Origin: Hydractinia symbiolongicarpus
Lineage: Eukaryota; Cnidaria; Hydrozoa; Anthoathecata; Hydractiniidae
DNA length: 64,000 nt
NCBI RefSeq assembly: GCF_029227915.1
Contig: NC_079877.1
Location: 5,706,001 to 5,770,000, forward strand
Direction: 5' to 3'
Numbering within the stretch: the first letter of the stretch is position 1; the number at the start of each line of letters is the position of its first letter. The translations under genes were made by a program, and so were the position numbers. Below, in pieces: positions 51,041 to 63,172 of this stretch. The notes below the pieces were generated by a model that was given only the letters and a program-made list of their open reading frames with translations, was not told where the DNA came from and ran no database searches.

Positions 51041-52855
51041 AGTTTAATCGCCGGCAAACGAAAACCTGCGATTTCCCTAAATCCAGGACTCGGCCCGTAT
51101 AGTCAAAAGTATACAAAGAAAGTACCCAGGGAGTAAACTCATTTCCAGAACGATTTTTTAAATTATTTTTTCACCACTAAAACGCATAAGACTTGTAGTT
51201 TTTAAAAATGTTTTCATTTTTGATGAGACGCTGAATAAAAGAAGTTTAATCGCCGGCAAACGAAAACCCGCGATTTCCCGTAAATCCCGGGCTTGGCCCG
51301 TATAGTCAAAAGTATACAAAGAAAGTACCCAGGGAGTAAACTCATTTCCCGAACGATTTTTTGTATTATTTTTTTACCACTAAACGCATGAGACTTGTAG
51401 TTTTCAAAAATATTTTCATATTTGATGGGACGCTGAATAAAAGAAGTTTAATCGGCGGCAAACGAAAATCCGCGATTTCCCGTAAATCCCGGACTCGGCC
51501 TGTATAGTCAAAAGCATACAAAGAAAGTACCCAGGGAGTAAACTCATTTCCCGAACGATTTTTTAAGTTATTTTTTCACCACTAAAACGCATGAGACTTG
51601 TAGTTTTCAAAATTGTTTTCATTTTTGATGAGACGCTGAATAAAAGAAGTTTAATCGCCGGCAAACGAAAACCCGCGATTTCCCGTAAATCCCGGACTCG
51701 GCCCGTATAGTCAAAAGTATATAAAGAAAGTACCCAGGGAGTAAACTCATTTCCCAAACGATTTTTTAAATTATTATTTCACCACTAAAACGCATGAGAC
51801 TTGTAGTTTTTAAAAATGTTTTCATTTTTGATGAGACGCTGAATAAAAGAAGTTTAATCGCCGGCAAACGAAAACCCGCGATTTCCCGTAAATCCCGGGC
51901 TTGGCCCGTATAGTCAAAAGTATACAAAGAAAGTACCCAGGGAGTAAACTCATTTCCAGAACGATCTTGTAGTTTTCAAAAATATTTTCATTTTTGATGA
52001 GACGCTGAATAAAAGCAGTTTAATCGTTGGCAAACGAAAACCTGCGATTTCCCTAAATCCCGGACTCGGCCCGTATAGTCAAAAGTATACAAAGAAAGTA
52101 CCCAGGGAGTAAACTCATTTCCAGAACGATTTTTTAAATTATTTTTTCACCACTAAAACGCAGAACACTTGTAGTTTTTAAAAATGTTTTCATTTTTGAT
52201 GAGACGCTGAATAAAAGAAGTTTAATCGCCGGCAAACGCAAACCCGCGATTTCCCGTAAATCCCGGGCTTGGCCCGTATAGTCAAAAGTATACAAAGAAA
52301 GTACCCAGGGAGTAAACTCATTTCCCGAACGATTTTTTATATTATTTTTTTACCACTAAACGCATGAGACTTGTAGTTTTCAAAAATATTTTCATATTTG
52401 ATGGGACGCTGAATAAAAGAAGTTTAATCGCCGGCAAACGAAAATCCGCGATTTCCCGTAAATCCCGGACTCGGCCTGTATAGTCAAAAGTATACAAAGA
52501 AAGTACCCAGGGAGTAAACTCATTTCCCGAACGATTTTTAAAGTTATTTTTTCACCACTAAAACGTATGAGACTTGTAGTTTTTAAAAATGTTTTCATTT
52601 TTTGATGAAACGCTTAATGAAAGAGGTTTAATCGCCGGAAAACGAAAACCCGCGATTTCCCGTAAATCCCGGGCTTGGCCGTATAGTCGAATGTATACAA
52701 AGAAAGTACCCTGTGAGTAAACTCATTTCCAGAACGATTTTTTAAATTATTTTTTCACCACTAAAACGCATAAGACTTGTAGTTTTTAAAAATGTTTTCA
52801 TTTTTGATGAGACGCTGAATAAAAGAAGTTTAATCGCCGGCAAACGAAAACCTGC
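51040..52855. repeat. Nine-monomer block, copy 1 (offset 1786 bp)
   Basis: Repeats at an offset of 1786 bp, which is nine monomers less a 37-bp deletion shared by both copies. Other shared marks are TTTTTTGTATTATTTTTTT, AATCGGCGGC, AAAGCATACAAAG, TCAAAATTG, AATCGTTGGC, GGCAAACGCAAACC, AAAACGTATGAG, TTTTTTGATGAAACGC and GCTTGGCCGTATAG. The left limit lies between about 50895 and 51070. Several private changes, such as CGCAGAACAC near 52160 (CGCAGAAGAC in copy 2), suggest it is somewhat older than the 5466-bp event. Confidence 0.88.
51833..51998. repeat. Truncated monomer, 37-bp deletion (copy 1)
   Basis: GAGACGCTG motifs lie 166 bp apart. CCAGAACGAT runs directly into CTTGTAGTTTTC at about 51965, so the T/A-rich tract and the CACCACTAAAACGC segment are lost. 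Confidence 0.9.
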
Positions 52856-54640
52856 GATTTCCCTAAATCCCGGACTCGGCCCGTATAGTCAAAAGTATAC
52901 AAAGAAAGTACCCAGGGAGTAAACTCATTTCCAGAACGATTTTTTAAATTATTTTTTCACCACTAAAACGCATAAGACTTGTAGTTTTTAAAAATGTTTT
53001 CATTTTTGATGAGACGCTGAATAAAAGAAGTTTAATCGCCGGCAAACGAAAACCCGCGATTTCCCGTAAATCCCGGGCTTGGCCCGTATAGTCAAAAGTA
53101 TACAAAGAAAGTACCCAGGGAGTAAACTCATTTCCCGAACGATTTTTTGTATTATTTTTTTACCACTAAACCCATGAGACTTGTAGTTTTCAAAAATATT
53201 TTCATATTTGATGGGATGCTGAATAAAAGAAGTTTAATCGGCGGCAAACGAAAATCCGCGATTTCCCGTAAATCCCGGACTCGGCCTGTATAGTCAAAAG
53301 CATACAAAGAAAGTACCCAGGGAGTAAACTCATTTCCCGAACGATTTTTTAAGTTATTTTTTCACCACTAAAACGCATGAGACTTGTAGTTTTCAAAATT
53401 GTTTTCATTTTTGATGAGACGCTGAATAAAAGAAGTTTAATCGCCGGCAAACGAAAACCCGCGATTTCCCGTAAATCCCGGACTCGGCCCGTATAGTCAA
53501 AAGTATACAAAGAAAGTACCCAGGGAGTAAACTCATTTCCCAAACGATTTTTTAAATTATTATTTCACCACTAAAACGCATGAGACTTGTAGTTTTTAAA
53601 AATGTTTTCATTTTTGATGAGACGCTGAATAAAAGAAGTTTAATCGCCGGCAAACGAAAACCCGCGATTTCCCGTAAATCCCGGGCTTGGCCCGTATAGT
53701 CAAAAGTATACAAAGAAAGTACCCAGGGAGTAAACTCATTTCCAGAACGATCTTGTAGTTTTCAAAAATATTTTCATTTTTGATGAGACGCTGAATAAAA
53801 GCAGTTTAATCGTTGGCAAACGAAAACCTGCGATTTCCCTAAATCCCGGACTCGGCCCGTATAGTCAAAAGTATACAAAGAAAGTACCCAGGGAGTAAAC
53901 TCATTTCCAGAACGATTTTTTAAATTATTTTTTCACCACTAAAACGCAGAAGACTTGCAGTTTTTAAAAATGTTTTCATTTTTGATGAGACGCTGAATAA
54001 AAGAAGTTTAATCGCCGGCAAACGCAAACCCGCGATTTCCCGTAAATCCCGGGCTTGGCCCGTATAGTCAAAAGTATACAAAGAAAGTACCCAGGGAGTA
54101 AACTCATTTCCCGAACGATTTTTTATATTATTTTTTTACCACTAAACGCATGAGACTTGTAGTTTTCAAAAATATTTTCATATTTGATGGGACGCTGAAT
54201 AAAAGAAGTTTAATCGCCGGCAAACGAAAATCCGCGATTTCCCGTAAATCCCGGACTCGGCCTGTATAGTCAAAAGTATACAAAGAAAGTACCCAGGGAG
54301 TAAACTCATTTCCCGAACGATTTTTTAAGTTATTTTTTCACCACTAAAACGTATGAGACTTGTAGTTTTTAAAAATGTTTTCATTTTTTGATGAAACGCT
54401 TAATGAAAGAGGTTTAATCGCCGGAAAACGAAAACCCGCGATTTCCCGTAAATCCCGGGCTTGGCCGTATAGTCGAATGTATACAAAGAAAGTACCCTGT
54501 GAGTAAACTCATTTCCAGAACGATTTTTTAAATTATTTTTTCACCACTAAAACGCATAAGACTTGTAGTTTTTAAAAATGTTTTCATTTTTGATGAGACG
54601 CTGAATAAAAGAAGTTTAATCGCCGGCAAACGAAAACCCG
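52856..54640. repeat. Nine-monomer block, copy 2 (offset 1786 bp)
   Basis: Copy of the preceding block. Differences include CTAAACCCATGAG near 53165, GGGATGCTG near 53214 and CTTGCAG near 53953. It ends near 54640, where CCCGTAATTCCCGGCTTGG replaces TTTCCCTAAATCCCGG. Confidence 0.88.
53619..53784. repeat. Truncated monomer, 37-bp deletion (copy 2)
   Basis: Identical join to that at 51965, displaced by exactly 1786 bp (near 53751). It confirms that the deletion preceded the block duplication. Confidence 0.9.
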
Positions 54641-56160
54641 CGATTTCCCGTAATTCCCGGCTTGGCCGGTATAGTCAAAAGTATACAAAGAAAGTACCCA
54701 GGCAGTAAACTCATTTCCCGAACGATTTTTTAAATTATTTTTTCACCACTAAAACGCATGAGACTTGTAGTTTTCAAAAATGTTTTCATTTTTTGATGAA
54801 ACGCTTAATGAAAGAGGTTTAATCGCCGGAAAACGAAAACCCGCGATTTCCCGTAAATCCTGGCTTGGCCGGTATAGTCAAAAGTATACAAAGAAAGTAC
54901 CCAGGCAGTAAACTCATTTCCCGAACGATTTTTTAAATTATTTTTTCACCACTAAAACGCATGAGACTTGTAGTTTTCAAAAATTTTTTCATTTTTGATG
55001 AGACGCTGAATAAAAGAAGTTTAATCGCCGGCAAACGAAAACCCGCGATTTCCCGTAAATCCCGGGCTTGGCACGTATAGTTGAATGTATACAAAGAAAG
55101 TACCCTGTGAGTAAACTCATTTCCAGAACGATTTTTTAAATTATTTTTTCACCACGAAAGCCCATGAGACTTGTAGTTTTTAAAAATGTTTTCATTTTTG
55201 ATGAGACGCTGAATAAAAGAAGTTTAATCGCCGGCAAACGAAAACCCGCGATTTCCCGTAACTCCCGGGCTTGGCCCGTATAGTCAAAAGTATACAAAGA
55301 AAGTACCCAGGGAGTAAACTCATTTCCCGAACGATTTTTTAAATTACTTTTTCACCACTAAAACGCATGAGACTTGTAGTTTTCAAAAATGTTTTCATTT
55401 TTGATGAGACGCTGAATAAAAGAAGTTTAATCGCCGGCAAACGAAAACCTGCGATTTCCCGTAAATCCTGGACTCGGGCAGTATAGTCAAAAGTATACAA
55501 AGAAAGTACCCAGGGAGTAAACTCATTTCCCGAACGATTTTTTATATTATTTTTTTAACACTAAACGCATGAGACTTGTAGTTTTCAAAAATATTTTCAT
55601 ATTTGATGGGACGCTGAATAAAAGAAGTTTAATCGCCGGCAAACGAAAATCCGCGATTTCCCGTAAATCCCGGACTCGGCCCATATAGTCAAAAGTATAC
55701 AAAGAAAGTACCCAGGGAGTAAACTCAGTTCCCGAACGATTTTTTAAATTATTTTTTCACCACTAAAACGCGTGAGACTTGTAGTTTTCAAGAATCTTTT
55801 CATTTTTGATGACACGCCGAATAAAAGCAGTTTAATCGCCGGCAAACTAAAACCCGCGATTTCCCGTAAATCCCGGGCTTGGCACGTATAGTCGCATGTA
55901 TACAAAGAAAGTACCCTGTGAGTAAACTCATTTCCAGAACGATTTTTTAAATTAGTTTTTCACCACTAAAACGCATAAGACTTGTAGTTTTCAAAAATGT
56001 TTTCATTTTTGATGAGACGCTGAATAAAAGAAGTTTAATCGCCGGCAAACCAAAACCCGCGATTTCCCGTAAATCCCGGGCTTGGCACGTATAGTCGAAT
56101 GTATACAAAGAAAGTACCCTGTGAGTAAACTCATTTCCAGAACGATTTTTTAAATTATTT
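54640..56160. repeat. Mosaic leading into the right-hand pentamers
   Basis: About seven to eight monomers. They include two CAGGCAGTAAAC monomers (near 54701 and 54903), a CGAAAGCCCATGAG monomer near 55155, an ATAT monomer with TTTTTTAACAC near 55555, and a GGCAAACTAAAACCCG/GTCGCATG monomer near 55843. The order resembles the units that follow from 56.2 kb. Confidence 0.75.
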
Positions 56161-57170
56161 TTTCACCACTAAAACGCATAAGACTTGTAGTTTTTAAAAA
56201 TGTTTTCATTTTTGATGAGACGCTGAATAAAAGAAGTTTAATCGCCGGCAAACGAAAACCCGCGATTTCCCGTAAATCCTGGCTTGGCGCGTATAGTCAA
56301 AAGTATACAAAGAAAGTACCCAGGCAGTAAACTCATTTCCCGAACGATTTTTTAAATTATTTTTTCACCACTAAAACGCATGAGACTTGTAGTTTTCAAA
56401 AATGTTTTCATTTTTGATGAGACGCTGAATAAAAGAATTTTAATCGCCGGCAAACGAAAACCCGCGATTTCCCGCAAATCCCGGGCTTGGCACGTATAGT
56501 CGAATGTATACAAAGAAAGTACCCTGTGAGTAAACTCATTTCCAGAACGATTTTTTAAATTATTTTTTCACCACTAAAGCCCATGAGACTTGTAGTTTTT
56601 AAAAATGTTTTCATTTTTGATGAGACGCTGAATAAAAGAAGTTTAATCCCCGGCAAACGAAAACCCGCGATTTCCCGTAAATCCCGAGCTTGGCCCGTAT
56701 AGTCAAAAGTATACAAAGAAAGTACCCAGGGAGTAAACTCATTTCCCGAACGATTTTTTAAATTACTTTTTCACCACTAAAACGCATGAGACTTGTAGTT
56801 TTCACAAATGTTTTCATTTTTGATGAGACGCTGAATAAAAGAAGTTTAATCGCCGGCAAACGAAAACCTGCGATTTCCCGTAAATCCTGGACTCGGCCCG
56901 TATAGTCAAAAGTATACAAAGAAAGTACCCAGGGAGTAAACTCATTTCCCGAACGATTTTTTAAATTATTTTTTTACCACTAAACGCATGAGACTTGTAG
57001 TTTTCAAACATATTTTCATATTTGATGGGACGCTGAATAAAAGAAGTTTAATCGCCGGCAAACGAAAATCCGCGATTTCCCGTAAATCCCGGACTCGGCC
57101 CGTATAGTCAAAAGTATACAAAGAAAGTACCCAGGGAGTAAACTCATTTCCAGAACGATTTTTTAAATTA
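56160..57170. repeat. Right-hand pentamer, unit A (about 1013 bp)
   Basis: In order the monomers carry CGCATAAGAC with CCTGGCTTGG and CAGGCAGTAAAC; AGAATTTTAATC with GGCACGTATAG; CTAAAGCCCATGAG with CCCGAGCTTGG; TTTTCACAAATG with CCTGGACTCGG; and the ATAT type with TCAAACATAT. GGCTTGG is at 56281 here and 57294 in the next unit, a shift of 1013 bp. Private changes are GGCGCGTATAG near 56286 and TTTCCCGCAAATC near 56469. Confidence 0.85.
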
Positions 57171-58590
57171 TTTTTTCACCACTAAAACGCATAAGACTTG
57201 TAGTTTTTAAAAATGTTTTCATTTTTGATGAGACGCTGAATAAAAGAAGTTTAATCGCCGGCAAACGAAAACCCGCGATTTCCCGTAAATCCTGGCTTGG
57301 CCCGTATAGTCAAAAGTATACAAAGAAAGTACCCAGGCAGTAAACTCATTTCCCGAACGATTTTTTAAATTATTTTTTCACCACTAAAACGCATGAGACT
57401 TGTAGTTTTCAAAAATGTTTTCATTTTTGATGAGACGCTGAATAAAAGAATTTTAATCGCCGGCAAACGAAAACCCGCGATTTCCCGTAAATCCCGGGCT
57501 TGGCACGTATAGTCGAATGTATACAAAGAAAGTACCCTGTGAGTAAACTCATTTCCAGAACGATTTTTTAAATTATTTTTTCACCACTAAAACGCATGAG
57601 ACTTGTAGTTTTCAAAAATGTTTTCATTTTTGATGAGACGCTGAATAAAAGAATTTTAATCGCCGGCAAACGAAAACCCGCGATTTCCCGTAAATCCTGG
57701 CTTGGCCCGTATAGTCAAAAGTATACAAAGAAAGTACCCAGGCAGTAAACTCATTTCCCGAACGATTTTTTAAATTATTTTTTCACCACTAAAACGCATG
57801 AGACTTGTAGTTTTCAAAAATGTTTTCATTTTTGATGAGACGCTGAATAAAAGAATTTTAATCGCCGGCAAACGAAAACCCGCGATTTCCCGTAAATCCC
57901 GGGCTTGGCACGTATAGTCGAATGTATACAAAGAAAGTACCCTGTGAGTAAACTCATTTCCAGAACGATTTTTTAAATTATTTTTTCACCACTAAAGCCC
58001 ATGAGACTTGTAGTTTTTAAAAATGTTTTCATTTTTGATGAGACGCTGAATAAAAGAAGTTTAATCGCCGGCAAACGAAAACCCGCGATTTCCCGTAAAT
58101 CCCGAGCTTGGCCCGTATAGTCAAAAGTATACAAAGAAAGTACCCAGGGAGTAAACTCATTTCCCGAACGATTTTTTAAATTACTTTTTCACCACTAAAA
58201 CGCATGAGACTTGTAGTTTTCACAAATGTTTTCATTTTTGATGAGACGCTGAATAAAAGAAGTTTAATCGCCGGCAAACGAAAACCTGCGATTTCCCGTA
58301 AATCCTGGACTCGGCCCGTATAGTCAAAAGTATACAAAGAAAGTACCCAGGGAGTAAACTCATTTCCCGAACGATTTTTTATATTATTTTTTTACCACTA
58401 AACGCATGAGACTTGTAGTTTTCAAACATATTTTCATATTTGATGGGACGCTGAATAAAAGAAGTTTAATCGCCGGCAAACGAAAATCCGCGATTTCCCG
58501 TAAATCCCGGACTCGGCCCGTATAGTAAAAAGTATACAAAGAAAGTACCCAGGGAGTAAACTCATTTCCAGAACGATTTTTTAAATTATT
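57171..58590. repeat. Right-hand unit B, heptamer with inserted dimer
   Basis: Same order as unit A, but the first two monomers are present twice as a 405-bp dimer: AGAATTTTAATC occurs at 57447, about 57651 and 57852. The unit is therefore about 1418 bp, seven monomers. The extra CCTGGCTTGG monomer has AGAATTTT and GCATGAG rather than the AGAAGTTT and GCATAAG of the first monomer, so the join is within a monomer. Confidence 0.85.
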
Positions 58591-59600
58591 TTTTCACCAC
58601 TAAAACGCATAAGACTTGTACTTTTTAAAAATGTTTTCATTTTTGATGAGACGCTGAATAAAAGAAGTTTAATCGCCGGCAAACGAAAACCCGCGATTTC
58701 CCGTAAATCCTGGCTTGGCCCGTATAGTCAAAAGTATACAAAGAAAGTACCCAGGCAGTAAACTCATTTCCCGAACGATTTTTTAAATTATTTTTTCACC
58801 ACTAAAACGCATGAGACTTGTAGTTTTCAAAAATGTTTTCATTTTTGATGAGACGCTGAATAAAAGAATTTTAATCGCCGGCAAACGAAAACCCGCGATT
58901 TCCCGTAAATCCCGGGCTTGGCACGTATAGTCGAATGTATACAAAGAAAGTACCCTGTGAGTAAACTCATTTCCAGAACGATTTTTTAAATTATTTTTTC
59001 ACCACTAAAGCCCATGAGACTTGTAGTTTTTAAAAATGTTTTCATTTTTGATGAGACGCTGAATAAAAGAAGTTTAATCGCCGGCAAACGAAAACCCGCG
59101 ATTTCCCGTAAATCCCGAGCTTGGCCCGTATAGTCAAAAGTATACAAAGAAAGTACCCAGGGAGTAAACTCATTTCCCGAACGATTTTTTAAATTACTTT
59201 TTCACCACTAAAACGCATGAGACTTGTAGTTTTCAAAAATGTTTTCATTTTTGATGAGACGCTGAATAAAAGAAGTTTAATCGCCGGCAAACGAAAACCT
59301 GCGATTTCCCGTAAATCCTGGACTCGGCCCGTATAGTCAAAAGTATACAAAGAAAGTACCCAGGGAGTAAACTCATTTCCCGAACGATTTTTTATATTAT
59401 TTTTTTACCACTAAACGCATGAGACTTGTAGTTTTCAAACATATTTTCATATTTGATGGGACGCTGAATAAAAGAAGTTTAATCGCCGGCAAACGAAAAT
59501 CCGCGATTTCCCGTAAATCCCGGACTCGGCCCGTATAGTCAAAAGTATACAAAGAAAGTACCCAGGGAGTAAACTCATTTTCCGAACGATTTTTTAAATT
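58591..59600. repeat. Right-hand pentamer, unit C (about 1013 bp)
   Basis: Returns to the five-monomer order. The TCAAACATAT mark moves from about 58422 in unit B to 59435 here (1013 bp). Its first monomer has TTGTACTTTTT (near 58618), otherwise seen only in the 30-40 kb pentamers. Confidence 0.85.
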
Positions 59601-61145
59601 AATTTTTCACCACTAAAACGCATGAGACTTGTAGTTTTCAAGAATGTTTTCATTTTTGATGAGACGCTGAATAAAAGCAGTTTAATCGCCGGCAAACTAA
59701 AACCCGCCATTTCCCGTAAATCCCGGGCTTGGCACGTATAGTCGCATGTATACAAAGAAAGTACCCTGTGAGTAAACTCATTTCCAGAACGATTTTTTAA
59801 ATTATTTTTTCACCACTAAAACGCATAAGACTTGTAGTTTTCAAAAATGTTTTCATTTTTGATGAGACGCTGAATAACAGAAGTTTAATCGCCGGCAAAC
59901 GAAAACCCGCGATTTCCCGTAAATCCCGGGCTTGGCCCGTATAGTCAAAAGTATACAAAGAAAGTACCCAGGGAGTAAACTCATTTCCCGAACGATTTTT
60001 TAAATTACTTTTTCACCACTAAAACGCATGAGATTTGTAGTTTTCAAAAATGTTTTCATTTTTGATGAGACGCTGAATAAAAGAAGTTTAATCGCCGGCA
60101 AACGAAAACCTGCGATTTCCCGTAAATCCTGGACTCGGCCCGTATAGTCAAAAGTATACAAAGAAAGTACCCAGAGAGTAAACTCATTTCCCGAACGATT
60201 TCTTAAATTACTTTTTCACCACTAAAACGCATGAGATTTGTAGTTTTCAAAAATATTTTCATATTTGATGGGACGCTGAATAAAAGAAGTTTAATCGCCG
60301 GCAAACGAAAATCCGCGATTTCCCGTAAATCCCGGACTCGGCCCGTATAGTCAAAAGTATACAAAGAAAGTACCCAGGGAGTAAACTCATTTCCCGAACG
60401 ATTTTTTAAATTATTTTTTCACCACTAAAACGCATGAGACTTGTAGTTTTCAAGAATGTTTTCATTTTTGATGAGACGCTGAATAAAAGCAGTTTAATCG
60501 CCGGCAAACTAAAACCCGCGATTTCCCGTAAATCCCGGGCTTGGCACGTATAGTCGCATGTATACAAAGAAAGTACCCTGTGAGTAAACTCATTTCCAGG
60601 ACGATTTTTTAAATTATTTTTTCACCACTAAAACGCATAAGACTTGTAGTTTTTAAAATGTTTTCATTTTAGATGAGACGCTGAATAAAAGAAGTTTAAT
60701 CGCCGGCAAACGAAAACCCGCGATTTCCCGTAAATCCCGGCTTGGCTCGTATAGTCAAAAGTATACAAAGAAAGTACCCAGGGAGTAAACTCATTTCCCG
60801 AACGATTTTTTAAATTATTTTTTCACAACTAAAACGCTTGAGACTTGTAGTTTTTAAAAATGTTTTCATTTTTGATGAGACGCTGAATAAAAGCAGTTTA
60901 ATCGCCGGCAAACGAAAACCTGCGATTTCCCTAAATCCCGGACTCGGCCCGAATAGTCAAAAGTATACAAAGAAAGTACCCAGGGAGTAAACTAATTTCC
61001 AGAACGATTTTTTAAATTATTTTTTCACCACTAAAACGCATAAGACTTGTAGTTTTTAAAAATGTTTTCATTTTTGATGAGACGCTGAATAAAAGAAGTT
61101 TAATCGCCGGCAAAGGAAAACCCGCGATTTCCCGTATATCCCGGG
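59600..61145. repeat. Block matching the left edge of the window
   Basis: The monomer with GGCAAACTAAAACCCGCC at 59693 matches that at 1209, including the rare CGCCATTT. The ATAT monomer with TCAAACATAT before it matches 951; both are displaced by exactly 58,484 bp. The following monomer combines GCATAAGAC with TTTTCAAAAATG in both places. A second GGCAAACT monomer at 60505, a TTTCCCTAAATCC/CTAATTTCCAG monomer and a GGCAAAGG monomer then follow in the same order as at 2.0-2.7 kb. Confidence 0.8.
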
Positions 61146-62158
61146 CTTGGCCCGTATAGTCAAAAGTATACAAAGAAAGTACCCAGGGAGTAAACTCATT
61201 TCCCGAACGATTTTTTATATTATTTTTTTACCACTAAACGCATGAGACTTGTAGTTTTCAAAAATATTTTCATATTTGATGGGACGCTCAATAAAAGAAG
61301 TTTAATCGCCGGAAAACGAAAATCCGCGATTTTCCGTAAATCCCGGACTCGGCCCGTATAGTCAAAAGTATACAAAGAAAGTACCCAGGGAGTAAACTAA
61401 TTTCCAGAACGATTTTTTAAATTATTTTTTCACCACTAAAACGCATAAGACTTGTAGTTTTTAAAAATGTTTTCATTTTTGATGAGACGCTGAATAAAAG
61501 AAGTTTAATCGCCGGCAAAGGAAAACCCGCGATTTCCCGTATATCCCGGGCTTGGCCCGTATAGTCAAAAGTATACAAAGAAATTACCCAGGGAGTAAAC
61601 TCATTTCCTGAACGATTTTTTATATTATTTTTTTACCACTAAACGCATGAGACTTGTAGTTTTCAAAAATATTCTCATATTTGATGGGACGCTGAATAAA
61701 AGGAGTTTAATCGCCGGCAAACGAAAATCCGCGATTTTCCGTAAATCCCGGACTCGGCCCGTATAGTCAAAAGTATACAAACAAAGTACCCAGGGAGTAA
61801 ACTCATTCCCCGAACGATTTTTTAAATTATTTTTTCACCACTAAAACGCATGAGACTTGTAGTTTTCAAAAATGTTTTGATTTTTGGTGAGACGCTTAAT
61901 GAAAGAGGTTTAATCGCCGGCAAACGAAATCCCGCGTTTTCCCGTAAATCCGGGGCTTGGCCCGTATAGTCGAATGTATACAAAGAAAGTATCCAGGGAG
62001 TAAACTCATTTCCCGAACGATTTTTTTAAATTTTTTTTTCACCACTAAAACCCATGAGACTTGTAGTTTTCAAAAATGTTTTCATTTTTGATGAGACGCT
62101 GAATAAAAGAAGTTTAATCGCCGGCAAACGAAAACCCGCGATTTCCCGTAAATCCCGG
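61145..62158. repeat. Terminal pentamer, copy 1 (1014 bp)
   Basis: Repeats at an offset of 1014 bp: CGATTTTCCG at 61327 and 62341, and AATGTTTTGA at 61871 and 62885. Marks include CCCGTATATCCCGGG, AAATATTCTCATATTTG, AAAAGGAGTTTAATC, ACAAACAAAG and the diverged monomer. Private changes are GACGCTCAATAAAAG near 61284 and AAGAAATTACCC near 61579. Confidence 0.86.
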
Positions 62159-63172
62159 GCTTGGCCCGTATAGTCAAAAGTATACAAAGAAAGTACCCAG
62201 GGAGTAAACTCATTTCCCGAACGATTTTTTATATTATTTTTTTACCACTAAACGCATGAGACTTGTAGTTTTCAAAAATATTTTAATATTTGATGGGACG
62301 CTGAATAAAAGAAGTTTAATCGCGGGCAAATGAAAATCCGCGATTTTCCGTAAATCCCGGACTCGGCCCGTATAGTCAAAAGTATACAAAGAAAGTACCC
62401 AGGGAGTAAACTAATTTCCAGAACGATTTCTTAAATTATTTTTTCACCACTAAAACGCATAAGACTTGTAGTTTTTAAAAATGTTTTCATTTTTGATGAG
62501 ACGCTGAATAAAAGAAGTTTAATCGCCGGCAAAGGAAAACCCGCGATTTCCCGTATATCCCGGGCTTGGCCCGTATAGTCAAAAGTATACAAAGAAAGTA
62601 CCCAGGGAGTAAACTCATTTCCCGAACGATTTTTTATATTATTTTTTTACCACTAAACGCATGAGATTTGTAGTTTTCAAAAATATTCTCATATTTGATG
62701 GGACGCTGAATAAAAGGAGTTTAATCGCCGGCAAACGAAAATCCGCGATTTTCCGTAAATCCCGGACTCGGCCCGTATAGTCAAAAGTATACAAACAAAG
62801 TACCCAGGGAGTAAACTCATTCCCCGAACGATTTTTTAAATTATTTTTTCACCACTAAAACGCATGAGACTTGTAGTTTTCAAAAATGTTTTGATTTTTG
62901 GTGAGACGCTTAATGAAAGAGGTTTAATCGCCGGCAAACGAAATCCCGCGTTTTCCCGTAAATCCGGGGCTTGGCCCGTATAGCCGAATGTATACAAAGA
63001 AAGTATCCAGGGAGTAAACTCATTTCCCGAACGATTTTTTAAATTTTTTTTTCACCACTAAAACCCATGAGACTTGTAGTTTTCAAAAATGTTTTCATTT
63101 TTGATGAGACGCTGAATAAAAGAAGTTTAATCGCCGGCAAACGAAAACCCGCGATTTCCCGTAAATCCCGGG
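62159..63172. repeat. Terminal pentamer, copy 2 (1014 bp)
   Basis: Copy of 61145-62158. Private changes are AATCGCGGGCAAATG near 62320, GTATAGCCGAATG near 62979 and CGATTTCTTAAATT near 62425. It ends where GGGCTTGGCACGTATAG replaces GGGCTTGGCCCGTATAG near 63170. Confidence 0.86.

Noticed and set aside
15451-53543. Recurring minus-strand open frames of 61-64 codons, about one per monomer in many places
   Set aside because: Those of the common form begin at TTG, not ATG (for example 15645 reads CAA on the plus strand). Each spans about one monomer, and frame is lost because 203 is not a multiple of three. They are open only in monomers with certain single-base variants, and indels and substitutions ignore codon position. 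They follow from tandem repetition and not from selection on a protein.
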